The position numbers and the translations under genes were made by a program. From NCBI GenBank assembly GCA_012931725.1, contig CM022944.1, forward strand, positions 62,823,915 to 62,887,914: a DNA stretch of 64,000 bases, in the 5' to 3' direction. Origin of the DNA: Litsea cubeba. Its lineage: Eukaryota; Streptophyta; Magnoliopsida; Laurales; Lauraceae. Shown one piece after another: positions 34,601 to 44,275 of this stretch; the stretch's first letter is position 1; every line of letters starts with the position of its first letter. The notes beneath the pieces are model-generated. The model saw only the letters and a program-made list of their open reading frames with translations. It searched no databases and had not been told where the DNA came from.

Positions 34601-36298
34601 TAGAAGGCGACGAGCTGAAAGTACAGAAGCCTGAACTCCTCAGACTGCCCCTCGAGGACGCTGTCAATCGGCATAAACTCCTCATAGAGTTTGCCGAGGA
34701 TGGGCAATCCAGTAATGACGCTCAGCTCCTTCAAAGAAAAACCAATCTCACCATTCATCACAACGAAGGTATTGGTTTGTGGGAGGAATGATTCCAGCAT
34801 AGCCATGAAGGCCTCGTCGGAAAAGATCACGGTCTCCCTAAAGGCGCGGACCGCATTCAAAATACCGGCTTCCTTCAAAACGGCGCCACCAATCAGCAGG
34901 ACGCGATCAGTCCACGACTTCCACTTGGAGTCAGCATTGAAATGGCCACGAAGTCGAAAAGGCTTGATCCAATTGCTGCCGTCACCGCTGAAAATACCAA
35001 GGCCCACCGGTCTCAAATCGACCGACGGATAATCAAAGCCCTGGTAGCTGCTGGATGGCATCAACAGGTCCATGTCAACAGGCGACCTCTCTGTATATCC
35101 AGGAGAACTGCCAACAAAAACCCCGGTCTTGATTACATTTGTCCTTCTCACCCAGCTTGGAGGATCTTCCCTCTTAGAGCACGTGGGGGCAAGGCTCAGA
35201 ATCGAGACGGTGCGATCAAACGTCGACCGGGTAACAACAGTCTTCTTCTCACCATCTGCTGTAAAAGAAAACTGAAAACACCTCCTCTGGTATGTCATGT
35301 CATCAGGGACTGCATCACCAAAGAAGAAGGTAGGCTTGGGCAAAACGCTCTGATCTTCCATCACCCATGGACGACTGCTTACCATGATCTTATAGATTCC
35401 TCTCCCTTGAGAGCGATCAGTCGCTGCCTCATCTCATCTCTGTTGAGGGAGTCGCATTCTTCCAGATTTCTCTCAACATACTGGACCTTCTTAAAGGCCT
35501 GCTGAACGGCCGGATTAGAAGATCTAGAAGATCGACGAGGTACGCTTGTAGCAGGCTCTTTACCCTTGTTCGTTCTGGCGGAACCACCTGCAAAGGATGG
35601 AAAAGAAAAAGATCAAACATCAAAATGACAGAATCTCGCTAAAAAAAAAATTTTGGCGAAATTTTGACATGATGACGGGGCAATTCCGAAGAAAAGGAAT
35701 TATCCCGAAAGAAATAGAAAGCTTGAAGATGGGCTCAACATTGCTGCAAGCTCCGAAACTATAAACTTTCGAAACCTCAAAGTCTCCGCAAAATCAGGAA
35801 GGGCTCAACATCGCTGCGAGCTCCAAATTCCCAAATTTGCGAAAACTTTCAGGTATGCTATCACATCATGCTACAAATTTAATTTATAATTAAATGCATG
35901 CATGAACATCTAGGTTTGCCAAAAAAAAAAAAGGGGCATTATCATGATGAGCAAAAGAAAACAAAAAAAAAAAAAAGAAAAAAAGAAAAGAAACTTTCTC
36001 AAAAAAAAAAGAGGGAAAGAAAACAAAAAAAAGGGGATGGCCCACAGGCCACGTGGCCGTACGGCCAGATCCGTACGGATTTGCCCGTACGGCCCACAAA
36101 AAAAAAAACACATGCAAAAAAAAAAAGAAAAAGAAAAGAAGAAAGCAAAAAAAAAAAAACGTGTAAAAAAAAAGGGAAGCAAACACGTGGAAAAAAAAAA
36201 GAAAAGAAAAGAAAAGAAAGAAACAAAAAAAAGAAAGAACTTTTTTTTTCCTACAATGGAGTTTTCTTAAAAAAAAAAGGAAACTTACTTGAAGCCAT
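31684..36298 (-). pseudogene. Antisense spliced gene of Tat-1, plant-mobile-domain-like protein with C-terminal coiled coil
   Basis: A five-exon model can be read on the - strand. Exon 1 is 36298-36289 (ATGGCTTCAA, then GTAAGT). Exon 2 is 35587-33081, exon 3 is 32982-32869, exon 4 is 32799-32689 and exon 5 is 32613-31684. All four introns are GT-AG and the codon phases agree. The product starts MASSGSARTNKGKEP (basic), then a plant-mobile-domain-like region (GLGIFSGDGSNWIKPFRLRG, FVVMNGEIGFSLKELSVITG, ALVPALYSYLCAELQAA), a KR-rich stretch (SKKRARRSKRRRSHH, nuclear-signal-like), an acidic linker and a coiled coil (EVDEARRRLEHLQAQVAAKW). It is broken by frameshifts near 35387, 32340 and 32078 and by stops at 33867, 33762, 32028 and 31845. 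Antisense genes at this place are known for Tat elements. Role unknown. Confidence 0.8.
36057..36092. repeat. Three CCGTACGG palindromes at 14-bp spacing
   Basis: CCGTACGG at 36057, 36071 and 36085, exactly 14 bp apart, preceded by a GGCCACGTGGCC palindrome at 36047. They stand out as the only GC-rich spot in a 350-bp A-rich (T-rich on the - strand) stretch, inside intron 1 of the antisense gene. Confidence 0.85.
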
Positions 36299-36420
36299 TG
36301 ATGGAGAAGAAGAAGAAAAGTCTTGAAGATCTTGAAGAAGAAGAACTCTTGGTCTTGAAGCCCTCTTGAGATTCTTGCAAAAGAAAGTAATAAGTGCAAG
36401 AGATCCAACCTCCTCCTTGC

Positions 36421-36427
36421 TTTTATA
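36421..36427 (-). promoter_or_regulatory. TATA box of the Tat-1 antisense gene
   Basis: TATAAAA on the - strand (in CTATAAAAGC), 123 bp upstream of the ATG at 36298. A start site about 30 bp downstream would leave a 5' leader of roughly 95 bases. It indicates transcription independent of the LTR. Confidence 0.6.
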
Positions 36428-36430
36428 GAA

Positions 36431-37019
36431 GAGAGCAAACCAAAGAAGGAAAGAAGAAAGAGATAAGTGTTACTAATTAGTAACCTTACCAAAAGAAAGA
36501 GATTAGAAAGATTCTTTCCCAAAAAAAAAGATATCTTGAAGGATTTTCTCCCAAAAAGAAATCAATGAGAGATTTTCTCCCAATAGATAGGATCAATGAA
36601 GGATTCTTTCCCAAAAGAAAGATATCTTGAGATATCCTATCCCAAAATAAAGGGAATATGAGAGATTCTCTCCAAGTAAAGATATTCTTAGATATTCTCT
36701 ATCCAAATGAGATCTTTTTGGATATTCTTTACAAAAATGACACCATATGAGATCTAAGCCATTTCAAAAGCTTAAGGTCCCATGGGTTAGCCCATATGAG
36801 CCAGGTTTGAACACCTAGGCACTTGTAAAAAAAAAAATTTGGGCTTTTAGTCAAAGAGAAATCCCTCTTACCAAGAGCATACAAAAATGGTTCCATGCCT
36901 TTTTTGAGTTGATTGGACCATACAAAAAAAATTCCAAGCCCCATGAGCTTCCAAAAATCAAACCATCCAGCCTCATATACCAAATTGAGCCAAAATCTTG
37001 AAATTGACATTCCACAAAA
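36431..37019 (+). other. Tat-1 region between antisense promoter and tandem repeat
   Basis: Non-coding. 36480-36730 holds loosely repeated 'gagattctttcccaaaa' / 'agatatcttgaga' units. The rest is AT-rich without a recognisable feature. Confidence 0.6.
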
Positions 37020-37260
37020 ATCCAAACCAAAACCTGGTCCCCTAACTAGCCACATACAGCTTGTTAGGTCACAAGACCAAAACCAAAAACCAAAACCTGA
37101 TCCCCTAACTTGCCACATACAGCCTATTAGGTTACAAGATCAAAACCAAAATTGATCCCCCAACATTCCACATACAGCTTGTTGGGTCACACGATCAAAA
37201 CCAAACCCGACCCCCTAACCTGCCACATACAGCATGTTAGGTCACAAGGTCAAAACCCAA
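37020..37260 (+). repeat. Four-copy minisatellite before the Tat-1 polypurine tract
   Basis: Four copies of a 55-62-bp unit with the core 'ccacatacagcttgttaggtcaca' followed by 'aaaaccaaaacctgatcccctaac' (near 37049, 37121, 37169 and 37222). Confidence 0.88.
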
Positions 37261-37485
37261 ATCCACATCCTTGATGTCATCTTCAAAACTTTACCTCGAG
37301 ATGGTACGTGATCCTTTTCACTACCATAAAATTCCCCTGGAAGCTCAAAAGGCTACAAATACAAAAAAAAAAGAAGGGACTGCTCAAAGACTCTTGGTCC
37401 AGTCACACGCTCTCCTTCAAAAATCTCTTCGAGGCACATTGACTACCAATGATAAGCAACTCGTCGCTGTACCTTGAGGGGGCAT

Positions 37486-37496
37486 TTGTTGACACC
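37486..37496 (+). other. Polypurine tract of Tat-1
   Basis: GAGGGGGCATT directly before an LTR start TGTTGACACC. Tat-2 has AGGGGGCAAT before its own LTR at 43156, which supports both assignments. Confidence 0.75.
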
Positions 37497-38506
37497 AAAA
37501 ATGTCACTTTGCCTCTTCAAGATCGAAAGAGCTACATGAAGTCGCAACCAGCCATATATAGGCAATGCTACTTCCAAAAAATCAAATCTTGTCAGAATCA
37601 AACAAAAACTGCAAGATCCTTCAATACAGCCAAAAGAGGAGTACACAAGAAGTTTCGGGACATTTCAAAATCATTTGGCCTAACTTCGCTTCTCCGGCAG
37701 CCGAAAAGGAGCTCCCGGCGGCGAAAGCATCGGAGACACCAAATCTTCGATCAGAGCCGATGGATGGTCTCAAAATACTTCCAAAAGGCTCCACGTCAAG
37801 TTCCGAGTCAAACCGACAACGTTTGACCCTACATCAACCCTCGAACAGCTAAATCAAGCCTCTCGGCGGCGAGAACCACCGAGGCCATTACTCATCAGAT
37901 AGAGCACATGGACGGCTGCAAAATTCTTATAAAGGGCTACACGTCAAATTTCAGGTCATTTCGACAACATTTGACCATAGTTTGACGCTCGGAAGCCAAA
38001 TCAGGCCTCTCGGCGGCAAAGCTCACCGGGACCATGGTTTCCAAGACAGAGCCTATGGATCATCTTAAAATGACTCCAATAGGTTCCCTGTCAAATTTCA
38101 AGTCAATCGGACATCGGTTGACCGCACATCAAACCGCGACATCTTCATCGCGACAAAAGCGAGTCTACTGGTGATAGGACCCCAAACGGATTCAAAACTC
38201 AAACAAAAGCCTATGTTTGTCTTATTTATTGCTCAAGAGGCTTCACACCAAATTTCAGGTCATTCCGACATCGTTTGGCCTAGTTTCAGCTTCTGACGGA
38301 AAATCGGCAGCTCTGCGCGACAAAGTCTTCGGCTTTCTCAGGAAATTGGAAACTTTGCAAAATAAAATGCAAAGATTCTCATCAAGTTTCCTACAGGGAA
38401 ATTAGGCCAATAAATGGTCAAAAATGTCAAGGAAAAACACAGAAGAAAAAAGAATCGAAAAACAGCAAAAACGAACACAAAACGGGACAAAAAGGGGGAA
38501 AACCCC

Positions 38507-38533
38507 CCAGGGTCGCAGGCCCTGCGACCCTGG
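38507..38533. repeat. 27-bp perfect palindrome in Tat-1 LTR
   Basis: Every base from 38507 to 38533 pairs around the centre at 38520 (arms CAGGGTCGCAGG and CCTGCGACCCTG), followed by a second GC-rich GGGGTCGCCGGG box at 38539. It would form a strong hairpin in RNA or single-stranded DNA. Confidence 0.9.
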
Positions 38534-39209
38534 AGCCCGGGGTCGCCGGGAAGGCCCCGGAAACTCCGGTTTTCGCCGTTTTTTCGCGATTCGAAGCGCC
38601 CAGCCTCTGGTATTTTTCAAAATTCATACTTTTGAGACACCAAATCCTCTGACATCCGTCCAAAACACGGGTCAATCATCAAGAGTATCGAAAATAATAT
38701 TGATCGCCACCCGGTCAACAAAAAAAAAGTGTGCTTTCTACCCGACCGATCGAGAAATTGACAGGACAGATGGCACCGACCTGCTGTTGGCAACAAACAC
38801 CGGAAATTACATGATCATCCGATGTCGATCTACATGAAGATCCATCGATGATCATCGCCAGAAAAATCCCAAAAGACAAGGCACGGCCCGCGACTCTTCA
38901 GATGCTCGGCGACCACTTAATGCGATTAATTGACTAGCTTTATTACAGTCATTAATCCATTTCTTTGGACGGACCAATCAGAAGCAAGCATCCGGGAGTT
39001 ACAAGTCAAGAGATTCATGGCATTTAACCCATGAAACTCCTCCCATCATGGCGATTAAAGGCGATTAAATGCCCTCAATCTCCTCCGGCCAATCAGAAGC
39101 CAAGAAAAAGGAGTTACAAAATAAAGAATTCAATTTTGTAACTCCTCCCTTTATGTAGCTTTATGACAATCAAGGCTCATAAACCCTCCTAAATGGATAC
39201 CTAAAAGCC

Positions 39210-39217
39210 TATAAATA
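39210..39217 (+). promoter_or_regulatory. TATA box of Tat-1 LTR
   Basis: TATAAATA in 'gcctataaataggagagctc', 1.7 kb from the LTR start and followed by a purine/CA-rich leader. Confidence 0.65.
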
Positions 39218-40130
39218 GGAGAGCTCTCCAAGAAGAAACAACAGCAGACACACAGACAATAGACTGCAGAAAATCTGGAAACTCAGACAGAAAGAGGCAT
39301 CAGAAATCTAAGAGAGAAAACTCTGCGGAAATCCTACACCGACCACCGCTACAAGGTGACAAAAGTCCCTTGGGGGGTACCCCCCCCAAGGTCCTTGCCT
39401 TCTCCTTCTGCCGCCAATGGCTTAGACATGGCTTTTCAAGCCCGTCTACTCGGCTTTTTATTGGACATAGGACCTTCTTTTGGTCTTTGTTCTCTAAAAA
39501 CCTGAGGTTATAGCCAAGCCAAGCGAATCAATAGCATCCTCTGTTCTCATCTGCATGGATGATGGCGAAGCCCACATATGGCTTGCGACCGTCAATCTAA
39601 ACGGGTCCCCCACAATCTCCTGAGAAGTTAGATCCTCCTTTTCTTGCTTTTCATTGTAGTTTGTATTTTTTCAAAAGAGATAAAAATCACAACTCTTGTC
39701 TTTCATTATTGATAAGGATTGAAAATCGGCTATAAACGCCAAAAATCGGCTATAAACGCCAAAATCGGCTATAAATGCCAAAAAAATCGCCTTTCATGGC
39801 AAACCAAGAAAATGTCTCTTTTCTTAAATATATGTGCAATGGAAAACTTGAAAGAAGTTGATTTCCTTTTTACTTGCGAAGGTTGATCTCCGGATCACCA
39901 CTTGCAATTCCAAATAAAATAGAAAATCTGGCACACCCACACAAAAAAAAGAAATGTTGATGCACGCCCTTGCCCCCCGGTTACGAAAGGGTCGGACCCG
40001 ACGGACTCCCACGTCCGCCGACCTCGGTAGGACCAGACGCAGGAGCGCGGTCCATCAAAGATACAAATTGAAAGCAGGAAAAATAGAGTGCTCAAGAACT
40101 ACGGGGACTTCGGCGACCTGGTCAGCACTC

Positions 40131-42624
40131 TCACTGTTTCCCCAGTGGACCGGTGGTCTCGGCAGCAACCGCGACCGTCTCTGGAGCATCGCTTGAAGGA
40201 GGGGTAGATGGAGCATCACCCGCAGGAGGGGCAGACGGAGCGTCAGACGAAGTGTCACCCGCTGGAGGGGCAGATGGGGCGCTGCCCGATGGAGGAATAG
40301 ATGGAGCATCACCCGCAGGAGGGGCAGATGGAGCACTGCCTAAGAGAGGGTCAGCAGCAGGAGCTTCGACCTGGGCACTCTCAGTCAATGGAGCAGGACT
40401 CAGTTCGGGTTCCGGGCCAGAGTACTTCGGCAGGTTCTGATAGACCAGGTGATCTCCAGGAACCCCCGCCTCTCTCAATGCGGCCCAGCAGCCCTCCTCG
40501 AACAAAATGGAGGTTATCTCCTCCACCTGCCTAACGTATTCCTCCGTGGCCTGGTCCACTCCCTTCTGGAAGGCGGCTTGGGCTTCGGCCTGCAGTGAGG
40601 ACTTGAGGTCAGAATTCTCCTTCTGCAGCCGCTCCACTTCGGCATGCTGAGTTGTCAGTTCGGCGTTTTCCCTCTACAGCCTCTCCACTTCGGCACGATT
40701 AGCGAGCACTTCGGCACGCTGCCTCTACGATTTTGCCGCCGACTCTGCCTTCAATTTTGCCAGCTCAGTCTCCAACTCGACCAACCTTTTCGTCTTCACC
40801 CAGATCTCACCCCTCAGCTGGTGGGTCGTCGATGTGAGATCGGTAATGCTGACCAGTGTCACCTCCAGCTGTGCATTCAGCTCGGCGTTACTCTTCTTCA
40901 AGTCCGCCAACTCCTTCCTCAGCTTCTCCCTCTCGGACTCCAGTTGAGTAATCCTGGAGACGTTTTTGTCGCTCCTTTCTAACACTAGCTAGAGCCTTTG
41001 GACATTCCGTGAAGGAGAACGGATTGGACAACAGTAGCCGGAACCAAATCCATTAGATATGCGTAAGGAATACTTACTAGTAGAGCGGCCTGAATCGCCG
41101 AGGCCAACAGATTCTCATTATCGGACTTTGCATGTCGCTCCATGTCGCGCGGGAGGGGGCAGGCTTTGGCGAGAGCCCCGATGACAAGAGGGTCTCCCAA
41201 CACCCGGTCCTCCACGTTCAGGGGCCTCCCGGGCTGAATCTCCAGCCTCGGCCTCCACGCTGTCGGCACAACGGTACGGGACCCAGATGCCGATCCAGAT
41301 CCTTGCCTGGTTCCCTGCCCCGAAGGCCCGCTGATTTCGCAAGCCGTCTCAGCAGCAACCCTGCTCACTAGTGCGCTCTTTTCAGGAGGGGCTTTACCAC
41401 CAGGGACGCGCGTAGGCGTCCTGCCCTTTGGGGCCGGCTCAGCCCCCAAGTCTTTCCCCCCGGCTCTAAGCTTCTTTCTGGGCGGAGATCCGTCCCTCGC
41501 CCGCTTGGGGGAGCGCCTCCGCTCTCCTTCGCTCGGGGTAATGACAGGGGCAGATGCAACAGCGACGCCCCCCGAGCCCGAAGCCGCGCGGGCGCTGGCA
41601 GTTGAAGGCGCTGCGGAGGACGAGGGCCCGCGCCTGAATTTGGCCACTAGATCCTTGGTTCCTGGCACTCGCGAGTTGCCTTCCATCATCTCTTCTTGAT
41701 CGGATGTGTAAGCCTCCAAAACCTCCCTTAAGCTTGAAGACCCCGAGCTGGTGGAAACGGACGCCTCGGCACCAGACGCAGCTCCGCTCGCAGCGGGATC
41801 GGTCAGAGGAATACCTCCGTGCACGGCCAAGGTAACGGAAGGGAAATCAGACTGCAGCCCGTCCTCCGGCGCTGCTCAAATCCTCTTGTAGTGGCCGTGG
41901 TACCTCGGCGTGTAGCCTAGCAGCTTCCAGGCCGATCTATTCTCGTGCCCGGTGTACTTTTCCACCTTTTTGTGGTTGGCGACGTTCTTCTTCCAAGCGT
42001 CGCTCGCCGTCGGCGATGCCTCTCTCTCAGTTCTGCACAACAAAAAAGGATATCAGTTCGACAATTTAAAGGATGGACAAAATAAGCAAAATGGAGTGGC
42101 GATGTTTACTTGGGACAGCCCCGAGATGGCGATGGACCCTGGCGAGGCCGGCGACTCCCAGTCCCACGAGACACAGAATAGGTCGTCCTCGGCGTTCTTA
42201 CCCGAATCTTCCAAGGCCAAGACAAAGCCCTTTCGGAGCTGCTTCACCCGAAGATAGTAGTTGCCTCCCCCAACCTTACAGATGTCGTACACATCCTCGA
42301 TGTCGTGGACACCAAGATTGATCCCCAAAATCTCGTTTAATTTCGCCGTGCCCATGACGACCTTGTAGCCGTTGGACATTAACTGGCAGGGGGCAATAGA
42401 CCAGGCGCTAAGGCAAGCCCTAAGCAGGGGATGTAGGGGAAATCTAACCCCGCCCTCGATCACAGAGATCAAGGGGAACGGACATCCAGCTACTGGACCA
42501 GCAGCGCAGGGCATGGTCGCAGGGAGTCGCCGGCCATGAGGCAGACCCCCTCCGGGGTATTATACGTCCCCCTTAACCTAGCTATACCCTCAGGCATCTC
42601 TAATTGAAACCCAGGACTGGCCAT
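40131..42624 (-). pseudogene. Antisense spliced gene of Tat-2 (putative gypsy-type transposon protein with coiled coil)
   Basis: An intron in the leader is likely (42702-42634, GTAAGT to CTAG). The ATG at 42624 begins MASPGFQLEMPEGIARLRG. A frameshift near 42510 leads into CPFPLISVIEGGVRFPLHPL, then WSIAPCQLMSNGYKVV and VGGGNYYLRV, the pattern of the plant family annotated as putative gypsy-type transposon. Intron 42109 to about 42033. Exon 3 has a basic, Ser/Pro-rich linker (SPKRARDGSPPRKKLRAGGK), a conserved block (DMERHAKSDNENLLASAIQA), a long coiled coil (ITQLESEREKLRKELADLKK) and a tail of APPAGDAPS repeats (DNA 40190-40340), ending at 40131. Stops at 41878, 40727 and 40676 and a shift near 40985 disable it. 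Similar proteins are commonly annotated next to Tat LTRs. Function unknown. Confidence 0.75.
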
Positions 42625-42879
42625 TTCTACAGCCTAGGAGGAGGCGAAAAAAGAAACCCTAAGGGAAAAACCCTAAAAAGACAGAGGCTTGAAGTCACTT
42701 ACTGAAAAAGGAGGGCGAGTCAGGAACAGGAATCAGCCTGGGCACATCTTGCGGTCGTCCTCGCCTGAGCCTCTAGGGAGATCTTGAGAATGAAGACGAA
42801 GAGCAGAACGATGATCAAAGATGGAGATAAAGAAAATCAGGAGGGAAGATAAAGAAAGTAGAACAGAGGAAGACGACCC

Positions 42880-42887
42880 TATTTATA
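42880..42887 (-). promoter_or_regulatory. TATA box of the Tat-2 antisense gene
   Basis: TATAAATA on the - strand (in CCCTATAAATAGGG), about 255 bp upstream of the ATG with one leader intron between. The arrangement parallels 36421 in Tat-1. Confidence 0.6.
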
Positions 42888-43145
42888 GGGGAAGGAAGCC
42901 CTCCTTGGGCGCCATTTAAGAATTCGAAAAGACAGCATCGCGATCCGCTCCTGTCTCATCAATTTGACGGCACAGTCAATAATGAAGCGACACATATCAC
43001 TCCCGGCTCACTTCCCATGAGAAGCAGGGCGCGACATTGATTACCTGGAAGAGTCGAAACGACGCCAGTAACGATCGAACGTCCCCAATCGGACTCTCTA
43101 ACTTCCGACCTCTAAAAGGCTAGGGCCCCTAAGAAGCCACAAGCT

Positions 43146-43155
43146 AGGGGGCAAT
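43146..43155 (+). other. Polypurine tract of Tat-2
   Basis: AGGGGGCAAT immediately before TGCGTGGGGAG, the likely LTR start. Compare 37486-37496. Confidence 0.65.
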
Positions 43156-44275
43156 TGCGTGGGGAGATTTTCAAGACATCAAGATTATGCTGATCTCGGC
43201 GATAAGACGTCGATTAACTCGCCCACATGCCGTCCAAACACACCTCGGCCGCCGGGGTAAGAGTCTTGGCCGAAACCAAACTGACTTCGGCTGTCCATGC
43301 TAAGCTCGGCTACTAAGGTTGACCCCAGCTATACGCCTGACCCTGGCTGAAGAAGCCGGGATGGAAGCCGAGATGAAGAAAAATCCTGGTCTCGCCCCCA
43401 CACCCGCCACGTCATCAGACACGTGGCAGAGTAGGGGCGCGAGCCAGTGGGACAGATGGGCCATCCCAGCCGTCCACAATCTTCGCCAGATCACTGACAA
43501 GGCGGCATCCAGCGGCTTTAGCCAAATCAGGGCAGAGCCCGAGGATGGATCCGATGAGACCTCTACCGCCAAAGGCGTGCAACATGATCAGGCCCAACAT
43601 GACGTGCATTTAATGCAATGGGGGCTGATCGGACTGTCAATAAATGCTCCGTGGGCTGTGATGGACCCGTATTTATTACTTTGTGGGCTAATGAGAACAT
43701 CCCTATCAAATCGAGGGGCCCACTCCAAGATATCAGGTAGAGTCCTCTATAAATAGGATAACATTCCATAACAACGGTACGCAATACACACTCACTAGAG
43801 CCGTTACTCTGCCTCTCTTCTTCTCCTCCTTCCTTTGTTCAGTTCATACACTAACTTAGGCATCGGAGAGCCTTGCGCCACTCAGGCCAGGGTCCTCTGA
43901 CTATTTGTTCCTCCCCTTTCAGGCTCTGAGGCGATCGACCTTCATCATACGTTTGGATAAGTCCTATCAGGCACCCCATAATCTTGTGAGTTACATTTTC
44001 TGGACTTACAGTTTACATCCAAGTCTGGTAATTTGTGAATGGTTATGTTACGGTTCCGACTCGTTACTCATGTGGCACCGTGGAGGCCGCATTGTTGCAT
44101 TCCTATTATCCCCCTTCTCTTTTCTCTTTTTCTCTCTTTTTTTTTTAAAAAAAAAAAGAAAAAATACTAGAACCTGGCTGCAGGAGAAAAAAACATAGCA
44201 CCTTGCTACAAGCTTGTGGTGTTGAGATTAACCACCTCTTTCAACAATTTGTTGAATGTTCAGGGTAGATATCGA
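43156..44275 (+). repeat. LTR of Tat-2 (right end approximate)
   Basis: Starts TGCGTGGGG after the purine tract. The TATA box is TATAAATA at 43748, followed by a CT-rich leader from about 43780. A T-run/A-run hairpin (44140-44159) is inside. 'ccttggcgcccctgg' at 44277-44291 looks like the beginning of a primer-site region, suggesting an end near 44275, but no target duplication was found. Confidence 0.5.
43748..43755 (+). promoter_or_regulatory. TATA box of Tat-2 LTR
   Basis: TATAAATA in 'cctctataaataggataac'. Confidence 0.6.

Larger units (their letters stand above)
1421..39925 (+). mobile_element. Tat-1: Tat-lineage Ty3/gypsy element, split by nested insertions
   Basis: Host element for most of the window. 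Its own pieces are 1421-4496, 14828-15923, 18959-20471 and 29602 to about 39925. The remainder is Copia A, the LARD, a reverse solo LTR and Copia B. Assignment to the Tat (Retand/Ogre-like) lineage rests on pol order PR-RT-RNH-RNH-INT with a second, archaeal-like RNase H, a long non-coding stretch after integrase, a reverse-strand gene between pol and the 3' LTR, and a polypurine tract ending AGGGGGCATT before the LTR. Its 5' LTR and gag core lie outside the window. The right boundary is approximate (see the LTR entry). Confidence 0.8.
37497..39925 (+). repeat. 3' LTR of Tat-1 (right end approximate)
   Basis: Starts TGTTGACACCAAAAATG after the purine tract. It contains a 27-bp palindrome (38507-38533), a TATA box at 39210 and a transcript-like leader. 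GGCTATAAACGCC repeats occur near 39727-39780. The sequence becomes GC-rich Tat-2-like text after about 39950. 'tctggcacaccca' at 39928 resembles the start of a gypsy primer-site region, so the LTR probably ends just before it. I could not find a clear terminal CA with a target duplication. Confidence 0.6.
39926..44275 (+). mobile_element. Tat-2: 3' part of a second Tat-lineage element
   Basis: GC-rich block with the same order as the end of Tat-1: reverse-strand spliced gene, purine tract, LTR with TATA box. No pol is present to its left, because the block abuts the Tat-1 LTR. The simplest reading is that Tat-1 inserted into Tat-2, whose 5' part would then lie left of the window. A deletion junction is the alternative. 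Both ends are approximate. Confidence 0.6.

Noticed and set aside
35898..36522. Long readings rich in Lys on one strand and Phe on the other
   Set aside because: They are translations of A-rich low-complexity DNA in intron 1 and the leader of the antisense gene.
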